64,000 nt of DNA from Sporosarcina pasteurii (GTDB lineage Bacteria > Bacillota > Bacilli > Bacillales_A > Planococcaceae), in assembly GCF_041295575.1 (NCBI RefSeq), contig NZ_CP160452.1, positions 3,038,001 to 3,102,000 of the forward strand, read 5' to 3'. The translations under genes and the position numbers were made by a program. How positions within the stretch are numbered: position 1 is the stretch's first letter; every line of letters begins with the position of its first letter. The notes under the pieces are model-generated. The model saw only the letters and a program-made list of their open reading frames with translations. It was not told where the DNA came from and made no database searches. Below, one piece after another: positions 33,710-42,020 of this stretch.

Positions 33710-34918
33710 TTAATTTAGCTTTTGTAAGATAACAACTTTTAAATAGTTAAACTCAGGAAAATCTCGATTTGAACGGAAGTCTCTCGGTAGTGAGGATTCT
33801 TCTAAAATTTTATACCTTGTATTTGTTTCTTTAAAGGCTCTGTCAATAAATGTCTTGAAGCGTTTCATGCCAAATGAAGCATTATTCGTGGAAGCTACGA
33901 TAAAGCCATTTTTCTCCGTCACCGCAATGGCGTCTTTCACTAACTCCGGATAATTCCTTGCTGTACTAAACGTATATTTCTTAGAACGTGCAAAACTTGG
34001 CGGATCCAGAATCACAAGACCGAATTTCAATTCATGGCGTTTCGCATAACGGAAATAATCGAAAACATCCATCACACGGATTTCTTGCTGTTCATAGTCA
34101 ATACCATTCACACTGAACTGTTCAATCGTTTTAGATTCACTTCTACTTGCAAGATCAACGCTAACTGTTTTTGCAGCGCCCCCAAGCGATGCCGCAACTG
34201 AAAATGCACCCGTGTATGAAAATGTATTCAATACAGTTCGCCCTTCAGCATACTTATCGTGAATCGCTTTTCGCACATCACGTTGATCAAGGAAAATCCC
34301 CGTCATCGCACCGTCGTTTAAATCAACGGCAAAGTTCATCCCATTTTCTTTGACGATAATCGGGAAATCGCCAGGCTCACCTTTCACAAAATCGTCTTGT
34401 TCAATATACTGACCTTTCGTATCAAAGCGTTTCTTTTCATAAACAGCTTTGTACTCGACAATTTTTTCTAGCACATTATAAATATGATGCTTCAGCGAAT
34501 AAATCCCTTCACTATACCAGCTAACCACGTAATATCCGTCGTAATAATCGATTGTCAACCCACCAATACCATCGCCTTCTCCGTTGAAAACACGGAAAGC
34601 TGTCGTGTCAGCATCTTCGAATAAAGATTCACGTCTTTTAAGTGCTGCTGCAATACGTGACTTGAAAAAATCAAAGTCAATGGCTTCATTTTCTTTGCGT
34701 GTCAGCACCCAACCAATTCCTTTATTTTGCACACCGTAATAACCTTTTGCGACAAAGCGCCAGTTTCTATCGACAAGTTTGATAATGCTGCCTTCTTCTT
34801 TTAACACTTGAGGATTCAAAACCGCGTCTTTTAAAATCAATGGATAGCCTTTCTTTAACTCGGCTACCGCTTTTGCATTTAACTGTACGTCTATTGTTTT
34901 TGTCATGTTTTCATCCAT
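33710..34918 (-). CDS. SAM-dependent rRNA cytosine methyltransferase, RlmI-like
   Basis: A 402-aa protein. An N-terminal PUA domain (about 10-90, GYPLILKDAVLNPQVL) binds RNA; the class I methyltransferase domain has NTFSYTGAFSVAAS (motif I) and LDPPSFARSKK (motif IV D-P-P-S-F). The family methylates C5 of a 23S rRNA cytosine in E. coli (RlmI, C1962); the B. subtilis homologue is YwbD. ATG 34918 and ATG 34906 are both possible; the second, preceded by GGATG, may be better. Target is inferred. Confidence 0.87.
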   Translation of the reverse strand: MDENMTKTIDVQLNAKAVAELKKGYPLILKDAVLNPQVLKEEGSIIKLVDRNWRFVAKGYYGVQNKGIGWVLTRKENEAIDFDFFKSRIAAALKRRESLFEDADTTAFRVFNGEGDGIGGLTIDYYDGYYVVSWYSEGIYSLKHHIYNVLEKIVEYKAVYEKKRFDTKGQYIEQDDFVKGEPGDFPIIVKENGMNFAVDLNDGAMTGIFLDQRDVRKAIHDKYAEGRTVLNTFSYTGAFSVAASLGGAAKTVSVDLASRSESKTIEQFSVNGIDYEQQEIRVMDVFDYFRYAKRHELKFGLVILDPPSFARSKKYTFSTARNYPELVKDAIAVTEKNGFIVASTNNASFGMKRFKTFIDRAFKETNTRYKILEESSLPRDFRSNRDFPEFNYLKVVILQKLN

Positions 34919-35201
34919 TCATCTTTTTTCTTATTATCTCACGTTCGTTTTAAAAATGCGAAAATAAAAAAGCTTCTTTTGGTATGGAATTTTTTAAGCT
35001 AAGATTCGTGAAACAAGTTTATTTTTTAAAAATACGATTGAATCGCTTTAGTAAGAGACCGAATCTTAAAAAACATCACGCCTCACTGCCTTAAAATAAA
35101 GCTGACTTCAACTATCAGATACTTTTTTTTGCACGTGGACTATTTGTCCACTCATTTCAGTTCCCATTTTCATAAGATACTACTGAAAGGTGGTGTTAAT
35201 T
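34919..35201. promoter_or_regulatory. Upstream region of the spore-surface cluster, possible sporulation -10
   Basis: CATAAGATA (about 35172-35180) fits the CATAnnnTA -10 box of late mother-cell sigma-K promoters, about 22 bases before the first gene. The matching -35 AC lies at a longer spacing than usual, so this is weak. Confidence 0.35.
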
Positions 35202-36422
35202 ATGAGTGATAACTATGGATTATGTAAGGAGTGTTTTAAGCAACAAAGGTTTTGTACTTGTGTAGACTCTTGCACCCTAGATACGGTTAACCAGGAATCA
35301 AATGAACATTGCGAACAATCATTTTCTGAACATAATCCGCAATGCCAATCCATTGGAGAACAGAAACAACAACAACAACAAGAACAAGGCGGACTCGAGC
35401 AAGAACAAGGACCTCAACATCAAGAACAACTTCAAGAAGGGCAAAGACAAGGCCCACAAACCCAGGAACAAGAGCAAGGACCTCAGACTCAGGGAAATCA
35501 AACCCAAGGACCTCAAACACAAAGTCAAGTCGAAATACAAGAACAAACACAAATACAAGACCAAACAGAAGACCAAGACCAAACACAAGGTCCTCAGTTA
35601 CAAGCCCAAAGACATGGTGATCAAACCATGGAAAATAGCCAGACCATTTCTACTCCAGTGGAAGTAGATGGAGTCAATGTGAATTTACAGTGCGGCGATT
35701 GTAAGCCTATTATTGTTTTTCCAGATGACTTCTTTGAGAAAAATAATAATAAAAAGCAAGGAGGAGATAAAGTGGGAAAATGCAATTGCCAGAAGAATAA
35801 AGAAGATAAATGTCCAAAAGATTGTAATTGTTGTGTCCGAAACCTAGCAGATTTATTAAGAAGGGTTCGGAATTTCCAAACTACTTTAGTAAATCCTGCC
35901 GATCAAGAAATCGACATTTACTTCAGCACGATGAATGGTTTGGCGAATCCGTCTGAAGGACAAATTATCACGAATCTAGTAGATTGTTCAACCCTTAGAT
36001 TTAGACTTGCCGATCAGGCTACACCTGTCCCGAATACAGTAGTGCAATTGTGTGATGTTGCAGGTATATGCGCGACAGATACAGATGATACACCTGAAGT
36101 ATCAAATGTCTTTGAATTTCTACTCCAACAGACTAATGAAAATTTAGAGGAGAGCTCCTGCCAAGAAAAGAAAAAGACATGTGTTTGTCCTTGTTGCGCA
36201 TCAGGTATCGGAGATGAGTTAAGGTGTACAGTAGATTATGGATTACTCCTAAATGTTTTGCTTCAGGGACAAACTACCCCACTCCCTCTCTATCTACTAA
36301 CAGTAAAAGACTGTCTAGCCTATTTTGTAAACGACATTACCAATCCAACCGAGATTTGTGTCTTCTCATTGTGTGCTATTAGCGGATTTACTGTAGGCAG
36401 TCAAATACTAGGTACGATTTAA
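35202..36422 (+). CDS. Gln-rich, Cys-rich protein, probable spore-surface component
   Basis: A 406-aa protein in three parts. Residues about 1-45 hold Cys clusters (LCKECFKQQRFCTCVDSC). Residues about 55-150 are a low-complexity tract of Gln, Gly, Pro and Glu with QGPQTQ-type units, probably disordered. The rest is Cys-rich: KCNCQKN, CPKDCNCCVRNLADLLRR, a beta-rich stretch with NPADQEIDIYFSTMNG, TCVCPCCASG and DCLAYFVNDITNP. No signal peptide. ATG 35202 follows AAAGGTGG. I do not recognise a family; Cys-rich, export-signal-free, low-complexity proteins of this kind occur in spore coats and exosporium, and the two neighbours point the same way. Function is inference. Confidence 0.6.
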   Translation: MSDNYGLCKECFKQQRFCTCVDSCTLDTVNQESNEHCEQSFSEHNPQCQSIGEQKQQQQQEQGGLEQEQGPQHQEQLQEGQRQGPQTQEQEQGPQTQGNQTQGPQTQSQVEIQEQTQIQDQTEDQDQTQGPQLQAQRHGDQTMENSQTISTPVEVDGVNVNLQCGDCKPIIVFPDDFFEKNNNKKQGGDKVGKCNCQKNKEDKCPKDCNCCVRNLADLLRRVRNFQTTLVNPADQEIDIYFSTMNGLANPSEGQIITNLVDCSTLRFRLADQATPVPNTVVQLCDVAGICATDTDDTPEVSNVFEFLLQQTNENLEESSCQEKKKTCVCPCCASGIGDELRCTVDYGLLLNVLLQGQTTPLPLYLLTVKDCLAYFVNDITNPTEICVFSLCAISGFTVGSQILGTI

Positions 36423-36469
36423 CAGGCTACTTATATTGATTGGTTAGCCTGTACGCAAAAGACAATGGG

Positions 36470-36485
36470 ACATATATTGTTATGA
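36470..36485 (+). promoter_or_regulatory. Shared motif upstream of the second cluster gene
   Basis: ACATATATTGTTATGA. The first ten bases recur exactly before the third gene at 37311; CATATATT is close to a sigma-E -10 box (CATAYAMT). No clear -35. Confidence 0.4.
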
Positions 36486-36510
36486 AACATAAACCAAAGG
36501 AGGAAAAAGC

Positions 36511-37056
36511 TTGATAATTAATCATTCAGAAGGTAAGCAGTGTAGCTGTCAGGACAAGGAAAAATGTATGTGTAGAAAAAAGATGGGAGAGTATCCAAAA
36601 ATGGAACATTATAAACATGAAAAATGTGAGATGCCTAAGAAACATTGGCATGAAGAAAAGGACTTTTGTCCAGATAGAGTAAAAGGGTTCAATTTGTGCA
36701 AAAAAAGAAATGAGTTAAGATGCTTTAAACATTGCCAGCCTATTTCACAGCCGTGTGATGAAACACCCTATAGCTATTTTAGGAGCAGAACAAACTTTGA
36801 ATTTAGTGGTTTAGTCGTAGTTACAAACACAGTGACAGCAAGCAACTGTACCATGGACGTTCTTGTTACTGATAGAGCCGGTACTGAGCAAGTTGCAACA
36901 CTTAACCCCGGCGCATCATTCCCAATATTCGTTGAAGGGTTAATAAACCTTCAAATTAGATGTAATACTCCTGAGACCCCACCAGCGGTCGCAGAAGACA
37001 TATGCAGTGGTGAAATAATTTTTGACCTTGAGTATTGCGCATCTAAACTTTGTTAA
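36511..37056 (+). CDS. Cys-rich protein with a C-terminal beta domain (possible DUF3992/Ena-like)
   Basis: A 181-aa protein starting at TTG after AAAGGAGG. Residues 1-75 are hydrophilic and rich in Cys, His, Lys and Met (QCSCQDKEKCMC, RCFKHCQPISQPCD). Residues about 85-178 look like a compact all-beta domain: NFEFSGLVVVTN, CTMDVLVTDRAGTEQVATL, NPGASFPIFVEGLINLQIRC and CSGEIIFDLEYC. Strand order and the S-G ... G-x-S-x-x-F ... G-E-x-x-x-x-x-x-Y landmarks recall DUF3992, the subunit family of Bacillus endospore appendages (Ena). That assignment is inference by eye. The gene lies between two other Cys-rich genes and shares this domain with the next. Confidence 0.6.
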   Translation: MIINHSEGKQCSCQDKEKCMCRKKMGEYPKMEHYKHEKCEMPKKHWHEEKDFCPDRVKGFNLCKKRNELRCFKHCQPISQPCDETPYSYFRSRTNFEFSGLVVVTNTVTASNCTMDVLVTDRAGTEQVATLNPGASFPIFVEGLINLQIRCNTPETPPAVAEDICSGEIIFDLEYCASKLC

Positions 37057-37138
37057 TATGTCCTAAATATTAACTAAGCCATTTATATTCTAAACAACCA
37101 TGCAACAGCCGGTATATGCGTAATTCCTTCTACCATTT

Positions 37139-37186
37139 AAAGAGAATCCTATTTGAAACACTCAGATATAGGTTCTCTTTTTTAGT
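37139..37186 (+). terminator. Terminator between second and third cluster genes
   Basis: AGAGAATCCTAT (37141-37152) pairs with ATAGGTTCTCT (37168-37178, one bulge), followed by TTTTTTT. The third gene therefore has its own promoter. Confidence 0.78.
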
Positions 37187-37310
37187 TAGCTTAAAGTTAC
37201 GGAAAATAACTCACGACCTGTCAAGTGTTATTATAGGTATTCAATCCAAGATAAAAACCCACAAAAGATGCTTTACTGATTAATTAGCCCGAGTCCAGAA
37301 ACCTAATAAT

Positions 37311-37326
37311 ACATATATTGATGATA
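37311..37326 (+). promoter_or_regulatory. Shared motif upstream of the third cluster gene
   Basis: ACATATATTGATGATA; ten bases identical to the motif before the second gene at 36470. It lies 30 bases before the ATG here and 26 bases before the TTG there, counted from the end of the identical decamer it is similar in both. Confidence 0.4.
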
Positions 37327-37355
37327 TCTTGAGGGTATGAGGAGGAAGCATTTAT

Positions 37356-38675
37356 ATGTTTTATATAAATAAACCCTGCGGTTGTAGGGCATTTGAAAAC
37401 TGCAATCGATGTCGTAGGGGCTTGAGGACTCCCAAACGTTGCAATAAATGTCGAAGGGACTTGGGAGGCTCTAAACGATGTAAACAATGCCATAATAGTG
37501 AGGAAAACACCATAATATACATTAATGAAAATAACTATATTGGAAAATCGACATCGGTGTTTGAACATGATAACTACGAAAAGGAAAAGTATCCTTGTGA
37601 AAAGAACGAAAAGCACCATTGCGAGTCGGATAAATGTCGAAGGTGCTTGGGAGGCTCTGAACGATGTAAACAATGCCATAGTAACGAGGGAAACGCCAAA
37701 ATATACACGAATGAAAATGACTATATTGGAAAATCGACATTGGTGTTTGAACATGATAACTGCGAAAAGGAAAAGTATCCTTGTGAAAGTCACGGAAAGC
37801 ACCATTGCAAGTCGGATGATTGCGGTAAGTACCATTGCAAGTCAGACGATTGCAGTAAGCACCATTGCAAGTCGGACGATTGCAGTAAGCACCGTTGCAA
37901 GTCGGACGATTGCAGTAAGCACCATTGCAAGTCAGACGATTGCAGTAAGCACCATTGCAAGTCGGACGATTGCAGTAAGCACCATTGCAAGTCGGACGAT
38001 TGCAGTAAGCACCATTGCAAGTCGGACGATTGCAGTAAGCACCATTGCAAGTCGGACGATTGCAGTAAGCACCATTGCAAGTCGGACGATTGCAGTAAGC
38101 ACCATTGCAAGTCAGACGATTGTGGTAAGCACCATTGCAAGTCGGGTAATTGCGGAAAACACAATTGCAAATGCGACAGCAAAGATTTTTGTGATCACTC
38201 TAGCAGTTTTGAAAAAGAACCAGATGAATCATGCAACCAGCATAAAGAACATTGCAATGATAGAATCTACACAAATATAGTTAAAGGAATTGATTTATGC
38301 CGAAAGCAAGAAGAAATACGATGCTTTAAACATTGCGACCCTATTTCACAACCCTGCGATTGTAGATATTACAACCATTTTACAAGCCGGTTGAACCTTG
38401 ATTTTAGCGGGTTAGTTGTGGTAAAAAACACGGGGAAGCCGGCTTGCGGTTGTTCCATGAAAGTCCGGGTCACTGATATAGCCGGTACATCATTAGTCGC
38501 TACAGTCAGTCCTGGAGCATCCGTCCCAATTTTTGTCGAATGTTTAAGATCACTCGATATAGCATGTTTTAAACATGGAGCAGAAACACCAGTCACAGAA
38601 ACGTGTAGTGGCGAAGTCATCTTTGACCTGGAGTACTGTATCACAAGAAGCATTCCACACCGCAATAATGATTAG
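37356..38675 (+). CDS. Cys/His tandem-repeat protein with the same C-terminal beta domain
   Basis: A 439-aa protein starting after GAGGAGG. The N-terminal part (about 1-150) has Cys pairs (CRRGLRTPKRCNKC, CKQC) and a duplicated block containing NYIGKSTSVFEHDNYEKEK and NDYIGKSTLVFEHDNCEKEK. Residues about 149-268 are twelve decapeptide repeats of HHCKSDDCSK type. After KCDSKDFCDHSSSF and a linker comes the domain shared with the previous gene: CFKHCDPISQPCD, NLDFSGLVVVKNTG, VRVTDIAGTSLVATVSPGAS, CSGEVIFDLEYC. No signal peptide. Expected to bind metal or to be extensively disulfide-crosslinked. I propose a spore-surface or appendage protein; function is inference. Confidence 0.65.
   Translation: MFYINKPCGCRAFENCNRCRRGLRTPKRCNKCRRDLGGSKRCKQCHNSEENTIIYINENNYIGKSTSVFEHDNYEKEKYPCEKNEKHHCESDKCRRCLGGSERCKQCHSNEGNAKIYTNENDYIGKSTLVFEHDNCEKEKYPCESHGKHHCKSDDCGKYHCKSDDCSKHHCKSDDCSKHRCKSDDCSKHHCKSDDCSKHHCKSDDCSKHHCKSDDCSKHHCKSDDCSKHHCKSDDCSKHHCKSDDCSKHHCKSDDCGKHHCKSGNCGKHNCKCDSKDFCDHSSSFEKEPDESCNQHKEHCNDRIYTNIVKGIDLCRKQEEIRCFKHCDPISQPCDCRYYNHFTSRLNLDFSGLVVVKNTGKPACGCSMKVRVTDIAGTSLVATVSPGASVPIFVECLRSLDIACFKHGAETPVTETCSGEVIFDLEYCITRSIPHRNND
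37801..38160 (+). repeat. Twelve in-frame 30-bp tandem repeats
   Basis: Exactly twelve 30-base units from 37801 to 38160, each encoding a decapeptide like HHCKSDDCSK. Units 3 and 6-10 are nearly identical; the first two and last two have diverged. High identity in the middle suggests recent slippage or recombination, so copy number may vary between strains. Confidence 0.95.
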
Positions 38676-39079
38676 ATTAGATAGCCATTTGTATTGTATT
38701 GATAACATTTCAAAGCGAAACGACTTATAAGTTCCACTAATTTTATTTCCCCCTAAAAAAAGAGCTCTATATTGGCATGCATAGTGTTTTAATCGCTTCA
38801 AATCCACTAATAAAGGACGATAGCTCATGGACAAGATTGTACGAAAATTTCATTCGCACAATGTATTTTGTAACATACCTTTTTTCAGGCGAGCCTGATT
38901 GATTCTGAAAATTAATGAATGAGTCGTCTGCCGAATACCAGACGACTTTTAAACTACGTCTCAAAACATGGTTTAAATTGTCAAATGACCTATAAAATCA
39001 GAGAAACGCCGGAAATCCGAATGTACATTTTTTCTGCAAAGATCTGATTTTAATTTTCTAAAGTAGACTTTAATACAAT
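38676..39079. other. Intergenic stretch after the spore-surface cluster
   Basis: About 400 bases with no supportable gene. The only structure I see is AGTCGTCTG (38922-38930) / CAGACGACT (38939-38947) followed by TTTT on the plus strand, a terminator-like hairpin about 250 bases after the last gene. Confidence 0.55.
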
Positions 39080-39811
39080 TCACCCTTTTAACTTTTGCGC
39101 ATACACCGCCATCGCATCCCGCATAAACACCGCCAGCCCTTCTCCAAACTGATCAATATTCTTTGTAAAACGTTCATCATCTACATACACTTGGCCCAGT
39201 CCCGCGAAGGCTTCTGGTGAGTAGTTGCCCATTTTGTTAAGGAAGTCGTACCATTCGCCAATTGCCTTTTGAGCCTCTTCGGACTCAGGTGACTCATGGC
39301 GGAGTTTGGCTAGCATGAAATAAATACGGTTCATTTCTTCGCCGAGTGCATCGCCTTGTTCTTTTGTGAATTGATTCGCCTTGTCTACCGCCTTATCTCC
39401 CCAGCGCGCCCTTGCCTCTTGTTCATATGGATTCGAATTAAAATCAAAACCTTTAAATTTCTCTTCATTTGACATAATAAGCTCTCCTTTTCCTTGTTGG
39501 ATTGTTTTCTCGATCGTCTCAATCATTTCGTCCAATTTTCGCCGCTTTTCAAGCAACATTTGATGTTGCAGTTCAAAAGCTTCTTGCCTATCGAAAGTTG
39601 GACTATCGAGCAGTTCTTTTATTTTCATCAAAGGGAAGCCGAGTTCACGGAAAAACAATATTTGCTGTAGTGTTGCCAAATTATCATCTGAATAAAGCCG
39701 GTATCCAGCTTCAGTCACAGCATCTGGCGTCAATAAACCGATGGCATCATAATGATGGAGTGTGCGCACACTGATGCCGGTTAGTTCTGCAACTTCTTTT
39801 ACTTTCATCAT
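39080..39811 (-). CDS. MerR-family regulator with TipAS-type effector domain
   Basis: A 243-aa regulator like B. subtilis Mta or Streptomyces TipAL. The N-terminal winged helix reads KVKEVAELTGISVRTLHHYD and AGYRLYSDDNLATLQQILFF; a coiled coil spans about 75-110; the C-terminal TipAS domain (about 120-243) contains YEQEARARWG and the antibiotic-binding pocket region. Such proteins sense hydrophobic drugs or thiopeptides and activate efflux genes. ATG 39811 (after GAAGGGTGG) or the next codon is the start. Its promoter has the 19-base spacer expected for MerR control. Confidence 0.9.
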   Translation of the reverse strand: MMKVKEVAELTGISVRTLHHYDAIGLLTPDAVTEAGYRLYSDDNLATLQQILFFRELGFPLMKIKELLDSPTFDRQEAFELQHQMLLEKRRKLDEMIETIEKTIQQGKGELIMSNEEKFKGFDFNSNPYEQEARARWGDKAVDKANQFTKEQGDALGEEMNRIYFMLAKLRHESPESEEAQKAIGEWYDFLNKMGNYSPEAFAGLGQVYVDDERFTKNIDQFGEGLAVFMRDAMAVYAQKLKG

Positions 39812-39832
39812 CCTGACCACCCTTCAATTTCA

Positions 39833-39863
39833 ACTATAAGGTATGACGTAACGTAAGGGTCAA
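39833..39863 (-). promoter_or_regulatory. MerR-type promoter with 19-bp spacer
   Basis: Minus strand: TTGACC, 19-base spacer with dyad CTTACGTTACGTCATACCT, TATAGT. The over-long spacer and the dyad within it are the hallmark of MerR-family autoregulated promoters; GACC-CTTACGTTACGTCA resembles known Mta/TipA-type operators. Confidence 0.8.
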
Positions 39864-39900
39864 CCAAAAAATATAGCACCGGAGAAATTCCGATGCTATT
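39864..39900 (-). terminator. Terminator of the DMT exporter gene
   Basis: ATAGCACCGGA (39873-39883) pairs with TCCGATGCTAT (39889-39899); TTTTTT follows on the minus strand. The hairpin includes the stop codon. Confidence 0.78.
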
Positions 39901-40771
39901 CCAATCGCCTTTGTAACGGGATCATATTCAATTTCGTTTCAGATATCAGGATTGCAACTAAAATCAGTATTGCGCCAATCCCCATCTTCATAGTCAACAG
40001 TTCACTTAATATAATCACTGAAAACAGCGTTCCCCATAGTGCCTCTGTCGATAAAATAATCGCAGCTTTGGTTTCCGTAATATACTTCTGGGCAGTTGTT
40101 TGCAGTAAGTAAGCGATGGTTGTCGAAAAAACGCCCAGGTAAATAAGTGGCAATAGAGCTGACGTTTCAACTGGAAATACCATTTCGCCTTTTACAATCA
40201 CAACGACAATACCAATCGCTGCTGCCGTCATCATTTGAATCATCGTAATGGCCACCGGATCTTCATCTTTAACAAATTGCGCCGTGTAAAAAATATGGAA
40301 CGCAAAGGCAAATGCACAAAGCAATGTCAACACGTCGCCAATATTCACTTCTGCAGTAAATTGCAAACTTAACAAAGCAATTCCGATAACAGCAATGACC
40401 GCCCCCGTTAATTCAAAAACGTCAAGTTTTCGCTTATAAATGAAAAAGGCTATAAACGGTACAATCACAACATTTACCGCAGTTAAAAAAGCATTTTTGG
40501 ACGGAGTTGTAAATTGAAGCCCGACTGTTTGTAGCACAAAAGCCAAGTATAAGATACCACCTAAAATCACACCTTTAGTGACCGTGCTTCTCCTAATTCC
40601 TTTAAACTTTTTATAAAAAACAATGCTTAAAAGCAGTACACCAATTAAAAATCGGCCCGCCAAAATTTGATACGGCGTATAATGCTCAAGCGCCATCGAA
40701 CTTGCGACAAATCCACTGCCCCAAATAATGGCCGCTATCGTTAGTCCAATTTCTCCAATATATTTCCTCAT
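39896..40771 (-). CDS. DMT-superfamily (EamA) transporter
   Basis: A 291-aa protein with ten predicted helices in two EamA repeats; the first begins GEIGLTIAAIIWGSGFVASS and the second contains EALWGTLFSVIILSE. EamA carriers export metabolites or amino acids. ATG 40771 follows GGTGAGGG; the frame opens four codons upstream. It starts 13 bases after the stop of the flavin oxidoreductase gene, so the two are cotranscribed. Confidence 0.87.
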   Translation of the reverse strand: MRKYIGEIGLTIAAIIWGSGFVASSMALEHYTPYQILAGRFLIGVLLLSIVFYKKFKGIRRSTVTKGVILGGILYLAFVLQTVGLQFTTPSKNAFLTAVNVVIVPFIAFFIYKRKLDVFELTGAVIAVIGIALLSLQFTAEVNIGDVLTLLCAFAFAFHIFYTAQFVKDEDPVAITMIQMMTAAAIGIVVVIVKGEMVFPVETSALLPLIYLGVFSTTIAYLLQTTAQKYITETKAAIILSTEALWGTLFSVIILSELLTMKMGIGAILILVAILISETKLNMIPLQRRLE

Positions 40772-40783
40772 AATTTCCCTCAC

Positions 40784-41785
40784 CTAAATAAACCGTGCAA
40801 TGATGTCACTTAATCTTCCCTCTGTACTTAAATGGACATTTTCACCTGCCCATAAAGACATCCACTTAGAATTGCCTTGCTTAGCCGCTGCTTTTCGAAT
40901 ATCCTTCGTTAAATCATTTTGATAAGGATACGGTGCAATAACAGCATTTCTCATTTGCTCCGTAAATTCATTTCGTATGCCACGTGCCATCTTTCCGGAA
41001 AAAGCATTTGTTAGCACAGTGCTATCCTTTTTTGCCTGTAAAATTGCGCTCTTATGTACATCATGCGCACCACTTTCTTCAGACGCAAGTAAGGCTGTCC
41101 CAATTTGAACCGCTATCGCTCCCGCTGCTAATGCGTTGTCTACCATTGCTTTATTTGCAATACCGCCAGCCGCGATAACTGGAATATGAACAGTCTTTAC
41201 AATATCGTGAAGTAGATTTTCCAGTGGCATCAATGTTAATTCCCCGTGAAATGACCCTCGATGCCCTCCTGCTTCGCTTCCTTGCGCAATAATTGCATCC
41301 ATCCCGATTTCTTCCGCAAGCTTAGCCTCTCCGACTGTTGTTGCGGTGCCAACTACAAACACATGGTGCGCTTTCAATTTTTCTACGTTTTTTCGTGCTG
41401 GCAGACCAAATGTAAACGAACAAACTCTAACGTTTTCTTCTAATATAACTTCAATTTGTGCGTCAAAATTAGGTTCCTGAAATTGAACCTTAGTTTCAGA
41501 AATCTCCAGGGACTCACGGATCCCACGTAATTCACCATTGGCTTTACCAATCATTTCTTCACTAACTTTATTTTCTTCCGGCACAAATAGATTTACCATA
41601 AAAGGTTTATCCGTAAGCTTTTTTACTTCACGAATAAACCGCCGCGTCTCTTCTCCACTTAAGTAGCCAGCCCCGATAGCCCCTAAGATTCCGGCATTCG
41701 CAGACGCCGCCACAAGCTTCGGTGTTGTTACCCCCGCCATCGGTGCTTGAATGATTGGATGCGTAATACCGAGTTTCTTTAGCAT
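40784..41785 (-). CDS. Nitronate monooxygenase-like FMN enzyme
   Basis: A 333-aa TIM-barrel flavoprotein of the 2-nitropropane dioxygenase family. HPIIQAPMAGVTTPKLVAA, GAIGAGYLSGEET, MVNLFVPEEN, IAQGSEAGGHRGSF (FMN/active-site region with catalytic-type His) and PVIAAGGIANKAMVDNALA are visible. Members oxidize alkyl nitronates such as propionate-3-nitronate, or reduce quinones. ATG 41785 follows AAAGGAG. Precise substrate unknown. Confidence 0.87.
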   Translation of the reverse strand: MLKKLGITHPIIQAPMAGVTTPKLVAASANAGILGAIGAGYLSGEETRRFIREVKKLTDKPFMVNLFVPEENKVSEEMIGKANGELRGIRESLEISETKVQFQEPNFDAQIEVILEENVRVCSFTFGLPARKNVEKLKAHHVFVVGTATTVGEAKLAEEIGMDAIIAQGSEAGGHRGSFHGELTLMPLENLLHDIVKTVHIPVIAAGGIANKAMVDNALAAGAIAVQIGTALLASEESGAHDVHKSAILQAKKDSTVLTNAFSGKMARGIRNEFTEQMRNAVIAPYPYQNDLTKDIRKAAAKQGNSKWMSLWAGENVHLSTEGRLSDIIARFI

Positions 41786-41822
41786 TTAATCGGGCTCCTT
41801 TCTAAAGTCATAAACAACATGT

Positions 41823-42020
41823 TTATTTTATAATTTCTGCAACGCGGCCCACCTGTCCATCCACTAACCGCACTTTAATCCCATGTGGATGATAGGAAGA
41901 GTTTGTTAAAATATCTTTTACGATACCTTTTGTTGTCACGCCTGTCCTTTGATCTTTCTTTAAAATGATTGCGACTTCTAATCCTGCATGAATCTCACTT
42001 CGATTTTTCCCACTCATCAT
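41823..42020 (-). CDS. ywbE: YwbE family protein
   Basis: A 65-aa basic protein: HAGLEVAIILKKDQRTGV, VKDILTNSSYHPHGIKVRL and GQVGRVAEI match the YwbE (DUF2196) pattern; function unknown, with a small beta fold like KOW/SH3 domains. Start ATG 42020 follows GAGGAGGC and overlaps the last base of the upstream methyltransferase stop, showing translational coupling. Confidence 0.85.
   Translation of the reverse strand: MMSGKNRSEIHAGLEVAIILKKDQRTGVTTKGIVKDILTNSSYHPHGIKVRLVDGQVGRVAEIIK

Noticed and set aside
35287..35667. Several long overlapping reading frames in the Gln-codon tract, on both strands
   Set aside because: They arise because CAA-rich repeats have no stops in other frames; none has a ribosome binding site, and only the frame from 35202 continues into an ordered domain.
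37801..38160. Possible CRISPR array
   Set aside because: Units are contiguous, with no spacers, and code in frame for a protein. No cas gene lies nearby.
37790..38182. 130-codon minus-strand frame over the 30-bp repeats, with a repeated QSSDLQWCLL pattern
   Set aside because: It is the mirror of the coding repeats and has no start signal or extension beyond the array.
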